Positions 1-7,097 are shown, counted from the stretch's first letter. The stretch: 64,000 nucleotides of DNA from DASRDB01 sp035652815 (GCA_035652815.1 DASRDB010000011.1:248001-312000), one strand, 5' to 3'. The notes: generated by a model from the letters alone, not told the origin. Numbers and translations are program-made.

Positions 1-1
1 C

Positions 2-478
2 ATTCTCGTTAGAGAACTGCGCCACTCGCCGGAAAAAGTCTGGCAGGCGCTCACCGAGCCTGCGCATCTGCGCGAGTGGGCACCTTTCGATGCCGATAGG
101 AACCTGGGTGTGGCTGGAACTACGGTGAAACTCACTACGGTGGGAGCGCCCACGCCGCAGGTTTCCGAAACGAGAGTGAAGCGAGCCGACGCTCCCAGAG
201 TGCTTGAATACAACTGGGGTGGCCAGGATATCCGCTGGGAACTCGAAGCCTATGATGGTGGCACGCGCCTGACCCTGTGGCATAACATCGAACGCCCTTT
301 CATTACAATGGGCGCTGCCGGGTGGCACATTTGTTTCGATGTGCTGGATTCACTGCTCAACGGAACTCCCATCGGGCGCATCGTTGGGCGTGAGGCGATG
401 AAGTTTGGCTGGCAACGGCTCAAAGCGGAGTATGCCAGGCAATTCGGTATTGAAACCCCCAAAGAGAATGTTAGATAG
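2..478 (+). CDS. SRPBCC/AHSA1 family protein, 5' end cut by window
   Basis: The frame is open from the first bases of the window to TAG at 476-478, so only the C-terminal ~158 residues are seen. The visible part begins LRHSPEKVWQALTEPAHLREW, the usual start of an AHSA1-type SRPBCC (START-like) fold, followed by WELEAYDGGTRLTLWHNI and a C-terminal helix with GWHICFDVLDSLL. Such proteins form a hydrophobic ligand cavity; their substrates are usually unknown and many sit beside ArsR regulators. A GTG at 110 is an internal codon, not the start, because homology-like sequence continues upstream of it. Family call is firm; no specific function can be given. Confidence 0.8.
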   Translation: MLVRELRHSPEKVWQALTEPAHLREWAPFDADRNLGVAGTTVKLTTVGAPTPQVSETRVKRADAPRVLEYNWGGQDIRWELEAYDGGTRLTLWHNIERPFITMGAAGWHICFDVLDSLLNGTPIGRIVGREAMKFGWQRLKAEYARQFGIETPKENVR

Positions 479-513
479 GGGTGTCGGCCAATTTTTGCAT
501 CCGGCGTGGTGGG

Positions 514-590
514 CCGGAAGACACCCGCAAGGGGATGTCTCTACACGCCAAACGAAGCTGTAGAGACATCTCCTTGCGGGTGTCTTCTGG
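514..590. repeat. Inverted repeat, family A copy 1
   Basis: Two ~32-nt arms (514-545 and 559-590) are inverted copies with two mismatches; each arm has the core AGACACCCGCAAGGGGATG and can itself fold because AGACA pairs with TGTCT. A second copy of the family lies at 19634-19710. A weaker outer match (AATTTTTGC at 490 and GCAAAAAT at 602) brackets it. It fills the gap between the SRPBCC gene and the UvrA-like gene and could also act as a terminator. Confidence 0.8.
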
Positions 591-645
591 AACCTTTCCC
601 CGCAAAAATCTGATGTCACCCGTTAAATAGGAAAAAGAGCAGATA

Positions 646-2925
646 ATGGATCAAGAATATATAATCATACGCGGCGCGCGTGAAAACAATCTGAAAAATG
701 TATCGTTACGCATTCCGAAGCGCAAAATCACCATCTTTACCGGAGTATCGGGATCGGGAAAATCGTCTATCGTTTTCGATACCATTGCCTCTGAAGCGCG
801 CCGCCAGTTGAACGAGACCTTCAGCACGTTCGTTCGTAACTTCCTGCCACGCTACGCTCAACCGGACGCCGATGCCATTGAAAACTTGAGCATGGCCATT
901 GTTGTCGATCAGAAACATCTTGGCGGCGGCTCCCACTCTACGGTTGGGACGATTACCGACATCTATTCGGTGTTACGGCTGCTGTACTCGCGTGTTGGGC
1001 AGCCGTTTGTGGGCTATTCCAATGCCTTTTCGTTTAATGACCCGCAGGGCATGTGTCCAGAGTGCAATGGCCTGGGCCGCAAAATTGGCGTCGATCTTGA
1101 CAAGTTTCTTGACACATCTAAATCGCTCAACGAGGGGGCTATCCTGTACCCGGAATATGCCGTGGAGAGCTGGGGATGGAACATCCTCACCCAGTCGGGG
1201 CTGTTCGATAACGATAAAAAGCTGGCCGACTACAGCGACGAAGAGATGAATCTGCTCCTGCATAGCAAACCTTACAAAGTCAAGATGAATTTCGGCGGCA
1301 AACCTGTCAACCTGACCTTTGAAGGCATTGTCGATAAGTTCAGCCGCAAGTACATCACGGGCGACGTGAAAACCTACTCCGAGCGCACGCAGGAAGCGGT
1401 AGCGCCCTACATGACGTTTGGGCCATGCACCCTTTGTAAAGGCGCGCGTCTCAGCCAGGCGGCACTCAGTTGCAAGATTCATGGGTACAACATTGCTCAA
1501 CTGGCGGCGATGGAAGTTGACGAACTGATCGAGGTCATCAGAGAGATGCGAGACCCTGTCGCTGCGCCAATGGTCAACTCTTTGATCGAGCGGCTCCAGC
1601 ATATGATCGATATTGGGCTGGAATACCTCAGTCTCAACCGCGAAACCGATACGCTGTCGGGTGGCGAGTCGCAGCGCATCAAGATGGTCAAACACCTGGG
1701 CAGCAGCCTTGTGGATGTCCTGTACATCTTTGACGAGCCGAGCATAGGAATGCACCCGCGTGACGTGCATCGCCTGAATGAACTGCTGCAAAAGCTGCGG
1801 GATAAAGGCAACAGCGTGATTGTGGTTGAACATGATCCCGACGTCATCAAAGTTGCCGATCACGTGGTTGATGTCGGGCCATTCGCCGGAACTCGTGGCG
1901 GAACTATCGTCTTCGAGGGCAGTTACGAGGAGCTGCTGCACGCCGATACCCTGACGGGCCGCTACATGAAGCAATCGATGCCTCTCAAATCCAGTTTTCG
2001 CGCCCCGAAGGGCAAGCTGTCCATTACCAACGCCAGGGCCAATAACCTGCAGAACGTCAGCGTCGATATACCAACAGGCGTCCTGACTGTGGTTACGGGT
2101 GTAGCCGGGTCTGGCAAAAGCTCGCTCATCCACCAGACCTTTCTACGACAGCACCCCGACGCGATTGTGATTGACCAGTCGCCGGTTGGCATTTCCAGTC
2201 GCTCGAATCCCGCCACGTATACGGGAATCATGGACGAGGTGCGCAAGACGTTTGCCAGAGTCAACAAGGTGAGTCCGTCCCTGTTCAGTTTCAACTCGAA
2301 AGGCGCTTGCGAAAATTGTCAGGGACTGGGCGTCGTTTACGTTGACCTCTCGTACATGGACGAGGTCAAAATGCCGTGTGAAATATGCGGCGGCAAGCGT
2401 TTCAAGGACGAAGTGCTGGCTTACAAATTCTCCGGCAAATCGATCTCCGATGTCTTGAACATGTCCGTTCGTGAGGCTCTGGATTTTTTTGATGCCAAAG
2501 AAGTGGCGAAAGATGTCATGCGCAAATTGCAAGCTTTGAGCGATGTTGGACTTGACTATTTGACACTTGGTCAGCCATTGAGTACGCTATCGGGCGGCGA
2601 ATGCCAGCGCATCAAGCTCGCCAGTGAACTGCACAAAAAGGGCAGTGTGTATGTGATGGACGAGCCGACTACCGGGCTGCACATGTCAGATATCAGCCAT
2701 CTACTCGCGATCATCAACCGGCTGGTGGATGCCGGAAATACGGTGATTGTCATCGAACACAACCTGGCGATTATCAAGAACGCCGATTGGATCATCGACA
2801 TGGGTCCCGAAGGCGGCAACAAGGGCGGTAGAGTAATGTTCGAGGGCACGCCGCAGCAATTGCTAGATTGCGAACAATCGCTGACAGGCGCGTACCTGCG
2901 CAATGAGGTGTTGGAGCGAATTTGA
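646..2925 (+). CDS. Short UvrA-like ABC ATPase lacking the UvrB-binding domain
   Basis: 759 residues with the duplicated UvrA ATPase layout: Walker A GVSGSGKSS (33-41), signature LSGGESQRIK (337-346) and Walker B IFDEP (361-365) in the first half; GVAGSGKSS (485-493) and LSGGECQRIK (648-657) in the second. Zinc-finger cysteines are at 137/140, 261/264, 555/558 and 578/581. UvrA proteins are usually ~940 aa. Here the chain runs almost directly from RLLYSRVGQP (111-120) to CPEC (137-140), so the segment that binds UvrB in canonical UvrA is missing. This matches the UvrA2/drug-resistance class (DrrC-like), which binds DNA or drug-modified DNA without classic UvrABC repair; the actual role is inferred. 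ATG at 646 follows AAAAAGAGCAG. Confidence 0.88.
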   Translation: MDQEYIIIRGARENNLKNVSLRIPKRKITIFTGVSGSGKSSIVFDTIASEARRQLNETFSTFVRNFLPRYAQPDADAIENLSMAIVVDQKHLGGGSHSTVGTITDIYSVLRLLYSRVGQPFVGYSNAFSFNDPQGMCPECNGLGRKIGVDLDKFLDTSKSLNEGAILYPEYAVESWGWNILTQSGLFDNDKKLADYSDEEMNLLLHSKPYKVKMNFGGKPVNLTFEGIVDKFSRKYITGDVKTYSERTQEAVAPYMTFGPCTLCKGARLSQAALSCKIHGYNIAQLAAMEVDELIEVIREMRDPVAAPMVNSLIERLQHMIDIGLEYLSLNRETDTLSGGESQRIKMVKHLGSSLVDVLYIFDEPSIGMHPRDVHRLNELLQKLRDKGNSVIVVEHDPDVIKVADHVVDVGPFAGTRGGTIVFEGSYEELLHADTLTGRYMKQSMPLKSSFRAPKGKLSITNARANNLQNVSVDIPTGVLTVVTGVAGSGKSSLIHQTFLRQHPDAIVIDQSPVGISSRSNPATYTGIMDEVRKTFARVNKVSPSLFSFNSKGACENCQGLGVVYVDLSYMDEVKMPCEICGGKRFKDEVLAYKFSGKSISDVLNMSVREALDFFDAKEVAKDVMRKLQALSDVGLDYLTLGQPLSTLSGGECQRIKLASELHKKGSVYVMDEPTTGLHMSDISHLLAIINRLVDAGNTVIVIEHNLAIIKNADWIIDMGPEGGNKGGRVMFEGTPQQLLDCEQSLTGAYLRNEVLERI

Positions 2926-2950
2926 ATATTCGTTTGCCAGAGCCATTTCC

Positions 2951-3067
2951 AGGTTCCACCAACTAACGGGTGTCAAAGCCAGGGCGACCGCAAGGGTCGC
3001 CCCTACATTCGTGTGCTGGTAGGGGCGACCCTTGCGGTCACCCTGTTACCCCATAGTTGGTGGAACC
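2951..3067. repeat. Nested inverted repeat, family B copy 1
   Basis: Inner arms 2981-3006 and 3019-3044 are inverted copies of AGGGCGACCGCAAGGGTCGC plus CCCTAC. Each arm is itself a stem-loop (GGCGACC / GGTCGCC with a CTTGC loop). The inner unit is enclosed by a perfect 14-bp inverted repeat (2952-2965 and 3054-3067, GGTTCCACCAACTA). Other family members are at 24537 and 33174. The remainder of the 2926-3213 gap shows nothing else convincing. Confidence 0.85.
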
Positions 3068-3219
3068 CATTTCTATCTGGCGCTTGCTGCTAGAGGGAAA
3101 AACGGCTTTTTTTATCCTTTTAGAAGCCACTATGTGTCCGGCCATGAAATCATCACAGGCAGGCCAATAAAGTGTTCATGATAAATGGTTGTTCTACAGT
3201 CTGAAAGGAGAACATGAAC

Positions 3220-3426
3220 ATGGCTGAAAAGAAGAACACGAAAAGTACAAAGAAAGAGAAGAAAAATAAGCCCCTGGCGGGCGTGGGTGACAAAGAAGAG
3301 CGCATGTATGAGCATATCAAGGAGAGTGCCGAAAAGAGCGGGCGCTATGGAGATCGCGCTGAAGAGGTGGCGGCGCGAACGGTGATGAAGCACCATAGGG
3401 AAGAGGGGCATAAGAAGGGGCAATAA
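3220..3426 (+). CDS. Small Lys/Glu-rich hypothetical protein
   Basis: 68 residues, strongly charged: a lysine-rich head (KKNTKSTKKEKKNK) then a helical tail with YEHIKESAEKSGR and AEEVAARTVMKHHREEG. Small proteins with a YEHIKES...AARTVNK pattern are common in bacteria and often carry the label plasmid stabilisation protein, but without a proven role. Two starts are possible, ATG 3214 and ATG 3220; GGAG at 3207-3210 lies 9 nt before 3220 but only 3 nt before 3214, so 3220 is preferred. Confidence 0.6.
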   Translation: MAEKKNTKSTKKEKKNKPLAGVGDKEERMYEHIKESAEKSGRYGDRAEEVAARTVMKHHREEGHKKGQ

Positions 3427-3516
3427 TACTGCTTGCATAGGAGCCAGCTTCCCTTTACAATGAAGATGTGCCGGAAATGGCACAGGTAGAGAGAGGAAAG
3501 AGGGAAGAAGGTTTCT

Positions 3517-4035
3517 ATGTCGCGCATACCACCTGTTGAGGGTGTTCAGTTGCCGCCGGATGAAGAGCTGGCGTTTTCTACGATGGGAATACTCTTTCGC
3601 ACGATGGCGCACCGGCCTGAGTTGATGGAGCGGACGATACAACTACTGCAAACGGCGATGAGGAGCGGGACGGTCGAGCCGAAGCTGAAAGAATTGCTGG
3701 CGGTTAGAGTCTCGCAGGTCAATCATTGCGTCTATTGAATGGCGGCGCATACTGCTTTGGCAAAGCAGTTGGGGGTGACGGAAGAGTTGCTGGACGCGCT
3801 CTACCATATCGATACGCACCGGCACCTGTTCACGGAGCGCGAACAGGTGGCGCTGCATTTTGCTGAGGTGATGACCACCAGCGCGCGCGAGGTGAGCGAG
3901 GCGTTGTGGGATGAACTACAGGCCCATTTCGATGACGGCGAGATCGTGGAGATCGCGACAGTCGTTGGCCTGTTCAACTTTTTTAATCGCTACGCGGACG
4001 CGCTCCAACTCAATCCGCCGACAACGAGGAAATAA
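3517..4035 (+). CDS. AhpD-like carboxymuconolactone decarboxylase family protein, candidate selenoprotein (in-frame UGA)
   Basis: One continuous CMD/AhpD-like domain is encoded in a single frame of 172 codons except for UGA at 3736-3738 (codon 74). Before it the protein reads LLAVRVSQVNHCVY, after it MAAHTALAKQLG. AhpD-type proteins have CxxC followed by three residues and His (NHCVYC-xxx-H), so UGA sits exactly on the second, redox-active cysteine, giving C-V-Y-U with the expected His three residues later. A perfect 8-bp hairpin with a GGC loop starts 12 nt downstream (3751-3769). The family is a thiol-dependent peroxidase/reductase fold, and Sec-containing AhpD-like proteins are known in bacteria. 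Alternatives are a nonsense mutation, a sequencing error, or re-initiation at the ATG directly after UGA, which has no ribosome site. No sel genes are in the window. Confidence 0.72.
3751..3769 (+). promoter_or_regulatory. SECIS-like stem-loop downstream of UGA
   Basis: ACTGCTTT (3751-3758) pairs perfectly with AAAGCAGT (3762-3769) around the triloop GGC. It begins 12 nt after the UGA codon, close to the spacing of the minimal SelB-binding hairpin in E. coli fdhF (about 11 nt), and has G residues in the apical loop as bacterial SECIS elements do. It lies in coding sequence (TALAKQ), so part of the pairing could be chance. Confidence 0.5.
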
Positions 4036-4037
4036 CA

Positions 4038-4277
4038 ATGGCAAGCAGCGAGGAAAAACTCAAAGGGTTGTTGAACGACCTGCGCGAACTTTCAGGTTAT
4101 CTACATACACAGGGCGAGAAGAAACTGGCCCTATCAAAACGTTTTGAGGAGAATGCGCAGAAGGATCCGTCCAATAGAGAGTTTGATTTAAACCAGGCAA
4201 AGATGCTGGATTATCAACACTACATCTGGCATGAAATAGGGAACTTGGTCGATAAATTGTTGAAAAAATATGAATAG
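4038..4277 (+). CDS. Small helical hypothetical protein
   Basis: 79 residues, starting 2 nt after the AhpD-like stop and so probably in the same operon. The sequence (MASSEEKLKGLLNDLRELSG..., ending LVDKLLKKYE) is charged and predicted helical, with no signal peptide, membrane segment, cysteine or recognisable motif. I do not recognise the family. Its tight coupling suggests it is made with the AhpD-like protein, but no function can be assigned. Confidence 0.6.
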   Translation: MASSEEKLKGLLNDLRELSGYLHTQGEKKLALSKRFEENAQKDPSNREFDLNQAKMLDYQHYIWHEIGNLVDKLLKKYE

Positions 4278-4288
4278 AAAGTATACAG

Positions 4289-4477
4289 AAAGCGTGGGAC
4301 GTTGATGACTGTGACTAAGATGGTGGAGGTTCTCATCCCATGTCATCCTGAGCGCAGCGAAGGATCTCGGTGACGAGCGAGATCGTGTGTCGAGGACGGA
4401 GATCCTTCGCTGCGCTCAGGATGACATGCTGGAAATGTCCTCGTTCTTTGTTAAAAGTCATCAACGTCCCACGCTTT
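4289..4477. repeat. Nested inverted repeat, family D copy 1
   Basis: Inner arms 4340-4368 and 4399-4427 are perfect 29-bp inverted copies with the core TCATCCTGAGCGCAGCGAAG. They are enclosed by a perfect 22-bp inverted repeat (4289-4310 and 4456-4477). The four other family D copies are at 40591, 48808, 58893 and 62550 and lack this outer repeat. No ORF is inside, so any mobility would be in trans. Confidence 0.85.
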
Positions 4478-4484
4478 GTGGGCT

Positions 4485-4742
4485 TTACTGCTGGCCGGAG
4501 CGGACTTTGCTATACATGCTGCCCAGTTCATTTTTGGTGCGAGAATAGACCTCGCGGCCCTGACTGAGGGCATCGGTGGCGCGGGCGCGGATGTCATCCG
4601 GCAGAGTAGCGGAGCGGGCGCGCAGCATATTGCCCTGCTCGGCGAGTTGGGCGCGGGTGGTTTCTCCGGGTTGGGGAGCCAGGATCAGGCCAGCGGCGAC
4701 GCCCAGTCCAAATCCGACGAGTAAGCCTAGCACGAACTTCAT
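4485..4742 (-). CDS. YtxH domain-containing protein
   Basis: 85 residues from ATG 4742, preceded by GGAGAAGG at 7-nt spacing. MKFVLGLLVGFGLGVAAGLILAPQPG is the typical YtxH start: one glycine-rich membrane segment ending in APQPG, then a charged amphipathic region (TTRAQLAEQGNMLRARS). YtxH proteins are small membrane-anchored proteins linked to general stress in Bacillus; the biochemical role is unknown. The frame can be extended 38 codons upstream but that part lacks a ribosome site and overlaps the receiver gene. The receiver gene lies directly upstream on the same strand. Confidence 0.8.
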   Translation of the reverse strand: MKFVLGLLVGFGLGVAAGLILAPQPGETTRAQLAEQGNMLRARSATLPDDIRARATDALSQGREVYSRTKNELGSMYSKVRSGQQ

Positions 4743-4852
4743 GGTTGTCCTTCTCCTTTCGTACATGGTTTCCTGTTGACGGTGCGACACGAAAATGACC
4801 GGAAGGGAATGTTTCCGGCCAATACCTACACGAAGAAAGCGACCGGTAAGCT

Positions 4853-5248
4853 TCACCGAACCGGTTCGTTCACGACCTCTTCAACGAGGTCGAGCAGATC
4901 AGGTAGTTCAAAAGGCTTCTGAATGAGGCGCACGCGCTGGTAGTAATCGGGATGGTCCGTGATGAGCCTGTTGACTTCCTCGGCCTCGAGGACGGCGGCG
5001 GTGTAGACAATCACCGGAACCTCTGCGGTCGAGGGGTCAGACTTTAATTGTCTCAGCACGTCTTTCCCAGAAATATCGCCCAACTTGAGATCGAGAATAA
5101 GTAAGTCGGGCTGCTGCGCCTTCACCTGGGTGAACGCGCTTTTCCCATCCTGCAAAATAGAGACCTGGTACTGCTCGTCCTCCAGGACGCGACGCATCAG
5201 GTGCAGCAGTTCACTTTTATCATCGACGATAAGTATCTGTTTTCCCAT
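4853..5248 (-). CDS. Stand-alone response regulator receiver (CheY-like)
   Basis: 131 residues forming one REC domain with no output domain: acidic pocket ILIVDDKSE, phospho-acceptor Asp in LLILDLKLGD, the conserved Thr in VYTAA and Lys in QKPFELPD. Receives phosphate from a histidine kinase and acts by protein interaction or in a phosphorelay; no kinase gene is adjacent. The YtxH gene follows on the same strand about 110 nt downstream, possibly co-transcribed. Confidence 0.9.
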   Translation of the reverse strand: MGKQILIVDDKSELLHLMRRVLEDEQYQVSILQDGKSAFTQVKAQQPDLLILDLKLGDISGKDVLRQLKSDPSTAEVPVIVYTAAVLEAEEVNRLITDHPDYYQRVRLIQKPFELPDLLDLVEEVVNEPVR

Positions 5249-5635
5249 GAACTCTTGACACCTCTACCCATAGGCTGCTCTGGCCTGGGAGAAAGCGCTC
5301 CCTTCCTGTGATTAGTACCTCTGGTTTATACCGTAGGGGTGCGTATCGCCTGTATGGCAACGATGCATTGATGTACACACTCCTACCTATCTGCAAAAAA
5401 ACCGGGCATTTGAGAAGCCACCTGTCGGTATACGGTAGTGTATCACGTTATGGTTCAGGTGGCAAGTTCAAATTTGGCAAGCATGGGCTTTCTTTCATTA
5501 CGAAATGCCGCTCAATATGGTTTCAAGCAAACAGAAAAAGTGGGGAAAGCCTCTTGACGGCAATGGTATACTAGTCGCGTACATGAGTCAGTAGAACACC
5601 TCTCAAAAAAGAAAGCCTTTCTACCAAACATGTAT
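5249..5635. other. Intergenic region upstream of tRNA
   Basis: About 390 nt without a convincing gene. An 88-codon open frame (5308-5574, plus) has no ribosome site or domain and is probably spurious. TGGTATACT (5564-5572) looks like an extended -10 element about 65 nt before the tRNA-like sequence and could drive the tRNA transcript. A divergent promoter for the receiver gene must also lie here but was not pinned down. Confidence 0.35.
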
Positions 5636-5692
5636 GACCGCGTAGCTCAGTGGTAGAATTCTGAGCTTGCTGAATGGCAATATTTCAGGTCT
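5636..5692 (+). pseudogene. tRNA-like fragment before tRNA-Lys
   Basis: GACCGCG TA GCTCAGTGGTAGA is an excellent tRNA 5' end: acceptor strand, positions 8-9 and the D-loop with its GG. After this the sequence does not form proper anticodon or T arms (no GGTTCGA), and it stops at CAGGTC one base before tRNA-Lys. The D stem is damaged (GCTC opposite GAAT). It reads as a truncated or decayed tRNA gene, or an attachment-site remnant next to the cassette. Confidence 0.45.
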
Positions 5693-5693
5693 T

Positions 5694-5765
5694 GCGGGTG
5701 TAACTCAGCGGTAGAGTACCGACCTTTTAAGTCGAGAGCCGTGGGTTCGATTCCCACCACCCGCA
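5694..5765 (+). tRNA. tRNA-Lys (anticodon UUU)
   Basis: Full cloverleaf: acceptor GCGGGTG (5694-5700) with CACCCGC (5758-5764), D arm ACTC-AGCGGTA-GAGT, anticodon loop CTTTTAA with TTT at 5726-5728, T arm GTGGG-TTCGATT-CCCAC and discriminator A at 5765. The CCA end is not encoded. One C-A mismatch closes the anticodon stem (5719/5735). The convergent nuclease gene ends at 5767, one base past the tRNA, as at an integration site. Confidence 0.92.
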
Positions 5766-5766
5766 C

Positions 5767-6207
5767 TTATAACTCATAATCAGCAGCCATCTTTACCCCC
5801 CACTGGTTGCTATTTTTTGGAGCAACTAATCGTAGTTTCATCTCTGTCTTCCCTACATGGCTGATTGGAACTAAATATGCCTTATCGGTGTCGGGGGAGT
5901 ATACAGCAAAGTAGTCTACCTGTCCATGATAATCCTGACGCCCATGTGAGGTTCTTCCCGCTTTTGTATGATATGTAAGGCTAGCCACCGCAAAACGAAG
6001 CGTATTCCCATCCGATTCAAGCCATGCAGTTTTACATTGTACGCGCCAAAATTGCCCGTCAGCATCTTCGATTACTAGATCATATCGGGTATTATCCCCA
6101 TAAGGAGTAAGAATGTTATAGCCAGCTTCCAGGAGTCTGTAGATAATAATGGCCTGACTCCGTTCACCTAATGCCTTTTTATTTCTTTTTGGCCCGAACA
6201 ATCCCAT
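5767..6207 (-). CDS. PD-(D/E)XK endonuclease-like protein
   Basis: 146 residues. The core NTRYDLVIEDADGQFWRVQC followed by KTAW supplies the Asp and the QxK end of a PD-(D/E)XK active site, with an upstream helix ERSQAIIIYRLLEAGY carrying the usual Glu. This arrangement resembles the PDDEXK family that includes the homing endonuclease I-Ssp6803I of a tRNA group I intron. ATG overlaps the stop of the upstream gene by one base (TAATG), so translation is coupled. The gene ends against tRNA-Lys and is AT-richer than its surroundings, which suggests acquisition by transfer. Whether it cleaves DNA is inferred. Confidence 0.72.
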   Translation of the reverse strand: MGLFGPKRNKKALGERSQAIIIYRLLEAGYNILTPYGDNTRYDLVIEDADGQFWRVQCKTAWLESDGNTLRFAVASLTYHTKAGRTSHGRQDYHGQVDYFAVYSPDTDKAYLVPISHVGKTEMKLRLVAPKNSNQWGVKMAADYEL

Positions 6208-6503
6208 TACTCGTTCCCTTTCCCTTCGCTTGTTGATATGGACAATATCTGTCGATCCTCAATTAATGCCTCGATCCAGCCTGCACAATAGCCAGCATTA
6301 AACAAATCTGTACCGTGTGTATCAAGCATGTTCTGCATCAAGAAGTGGTACACATTAATGTTGGCCAGTACTTTGCCTTCATATTCAAAGTAGTACCTCA
6401 AATAGCCGCTACAAATACCATCCGTAAAATCGTTGTTAGTTCTTTCAACCAATTTCGTTCGCACTACGGTTTGATGGGCCTGGGGTTGCTCTGAAATAGT
6501 CAT
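6207..6503 (-). CDS. Hypothetical protein, partner of the PD-(D/E)XK gene
   Basis: 98 residues if started at the ATG encoding MTISEQPQ (6503); an upstream ATG at 6542 would place the start inside the operator repeats. No domain is recognised. It has aromatic-rich segments (YLRYYFEYEG, INVYHFLMQNML) and two cysteines, no signal peptide or membrane helix. Its stop overlaps the nuclease start, so the two are one translational unit, divergent from the HTH gene and probably controlled by the shared intergenic repeats. It could be an immunity, accessory or specificity protein; this is speculation. Confidence 0.6.
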   Translation of the reverse strand: MTISEQPQAHQTVVRTKLVERTNNDFTDGICSGYLRYYFEYEGKVLANINVYHFLMQNMLDTHGTDLFNAGYCAGWIEALIEDRQILSISTSEGKGNE

Positions 6504-6539
6504 TTGGGCCTTACTTTCATAACCGAAATCGAGATAAAA

Positions 6540-6600
6540 CAACCGTATACAACCATTATATACGGTAAGTTAGTAAAAAGCAACCGTATATAACCATTAT
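6540..6600. promoter_or_regulatory. Two direct repeats (iteron-like operator)
   Basis: CAACCGTATACAACCATTAT (6540-6559) and CAACCGTATATAACCATTAT (6581-6600) differ at one base and are spaced 41 bp, about four helical turns. Between them ATATACGGT (6558-6566) gives an inverted half-site. They lie between the divergent operons and abut the -35 box at 6600, so they are a likely binding site of the adjacent HTH protein. Confidence 0.6.
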
Positions 6601-6629
6601 TGACGCAAACAAAGCATTTATGCTACAAT
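6600..6629 (+). promoter_or_regulatory. Promoter of the HTH gene
   Basis: TTGACG (6600-6605), 18-nt spacer, TACAAT (6624-6629), about 33 nt before the ATG at 6663. The -35 box overlaps the end of the second direct repeat, which fits autoregulation. Confidence 0.55.
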
Positions 6630-6662
6630 TCGTCCATTGATAAACGTAGGAGTAGAGCCACC

Positions 6663-6875
6663 ATGCAGGATAGTGACGACACTTTATATACAACCGAAGA
6701 GGTAGCTGAGAAGTTGAAAATTACCCCTAAGACGGTACGTGAATATATTCAGCGTGGAGAATTAGAAGCAATTGATATGGGTCAAGGATATCGCATCTAT
6801 AAGCGTGACCTGGACGCATTTCTTGAAAGTCGTCGCCGGAGACGAACAGAGCGGAGAAAGTTAAAAGAGAAATAG
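6663..6875 (+). CDS. Excisionase/MerR-type helix-turn-helix protein
   Basis: 70 residues. LYTTEEVAEKLKITPKTVRE then YIQRGELEAIDMGQGYRIYK is a textbook HTH_17 (excisionase family) domain: turn, recognition helix, and a wing ending in RIYKRDLDAFLES. The tail is highly basic (RRRRRTERRKLKEK). Such proteins are Xis-like recombination directionality factors or small repressors. ATG 6663 has TAGGAG about 10 nt upstream; a longer frame from 6600 would start within the promoter. No integrase is present, so a regulator of the divergent nuclease operon is more likely than an excisionase. Confidence 0.8.
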   Translation: MQDSDDTLYTTEEVAEKLKITPKTVREYIQRGELEAIDMGQGYRIYKRDLDAFLESRRRRRTERRKLKEK

Positions 6876-7097
6876 TTTTTCCCCGCTGTACATTCTTCTC
6901 TTGTTTATTCTTGCCGTTCTATTCCCCCTTTATGCAAACTCGCCATTAAATAGATGTGCTTGAGTTATACCGCCTGAGAGGCTTTTTGCGTGTTATTTTT
7001 GTGGTAACTATTACTAATGGCGCGCTGGAAGATACCCATCTGGTTATCCTGCGTCCTCTAACACATAGAAACCTCTATTTTTGAAGGAGTGAGTAGC

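Noticed and set aside
973..2133. Minus-strand frame of 386 codons opposite the UvrA-like gene
   Set aside because: Antisense of conserved ATPase motifs, no ribosome site, no recognisable protein features.
3517..4035. Frameshift as the explanation of the broken AhpD gene
   Set aside because: Both halves are in the same frame and join exactly at one codon; only a UGA substitution is needed, so a frameshift is excluded.
4289..4477. Small insertion sequence
   Set aside because: Nested inverted repeats but no transposase or target duplication recognised; listed only as a repeat.
5636..6207. Group I intron in a tRNA carrying a homing endonuclease
   Set aside because: tRNA-Lys is complete and uninterrupted, and the nuclease gene lies outside it on the opposite strand.
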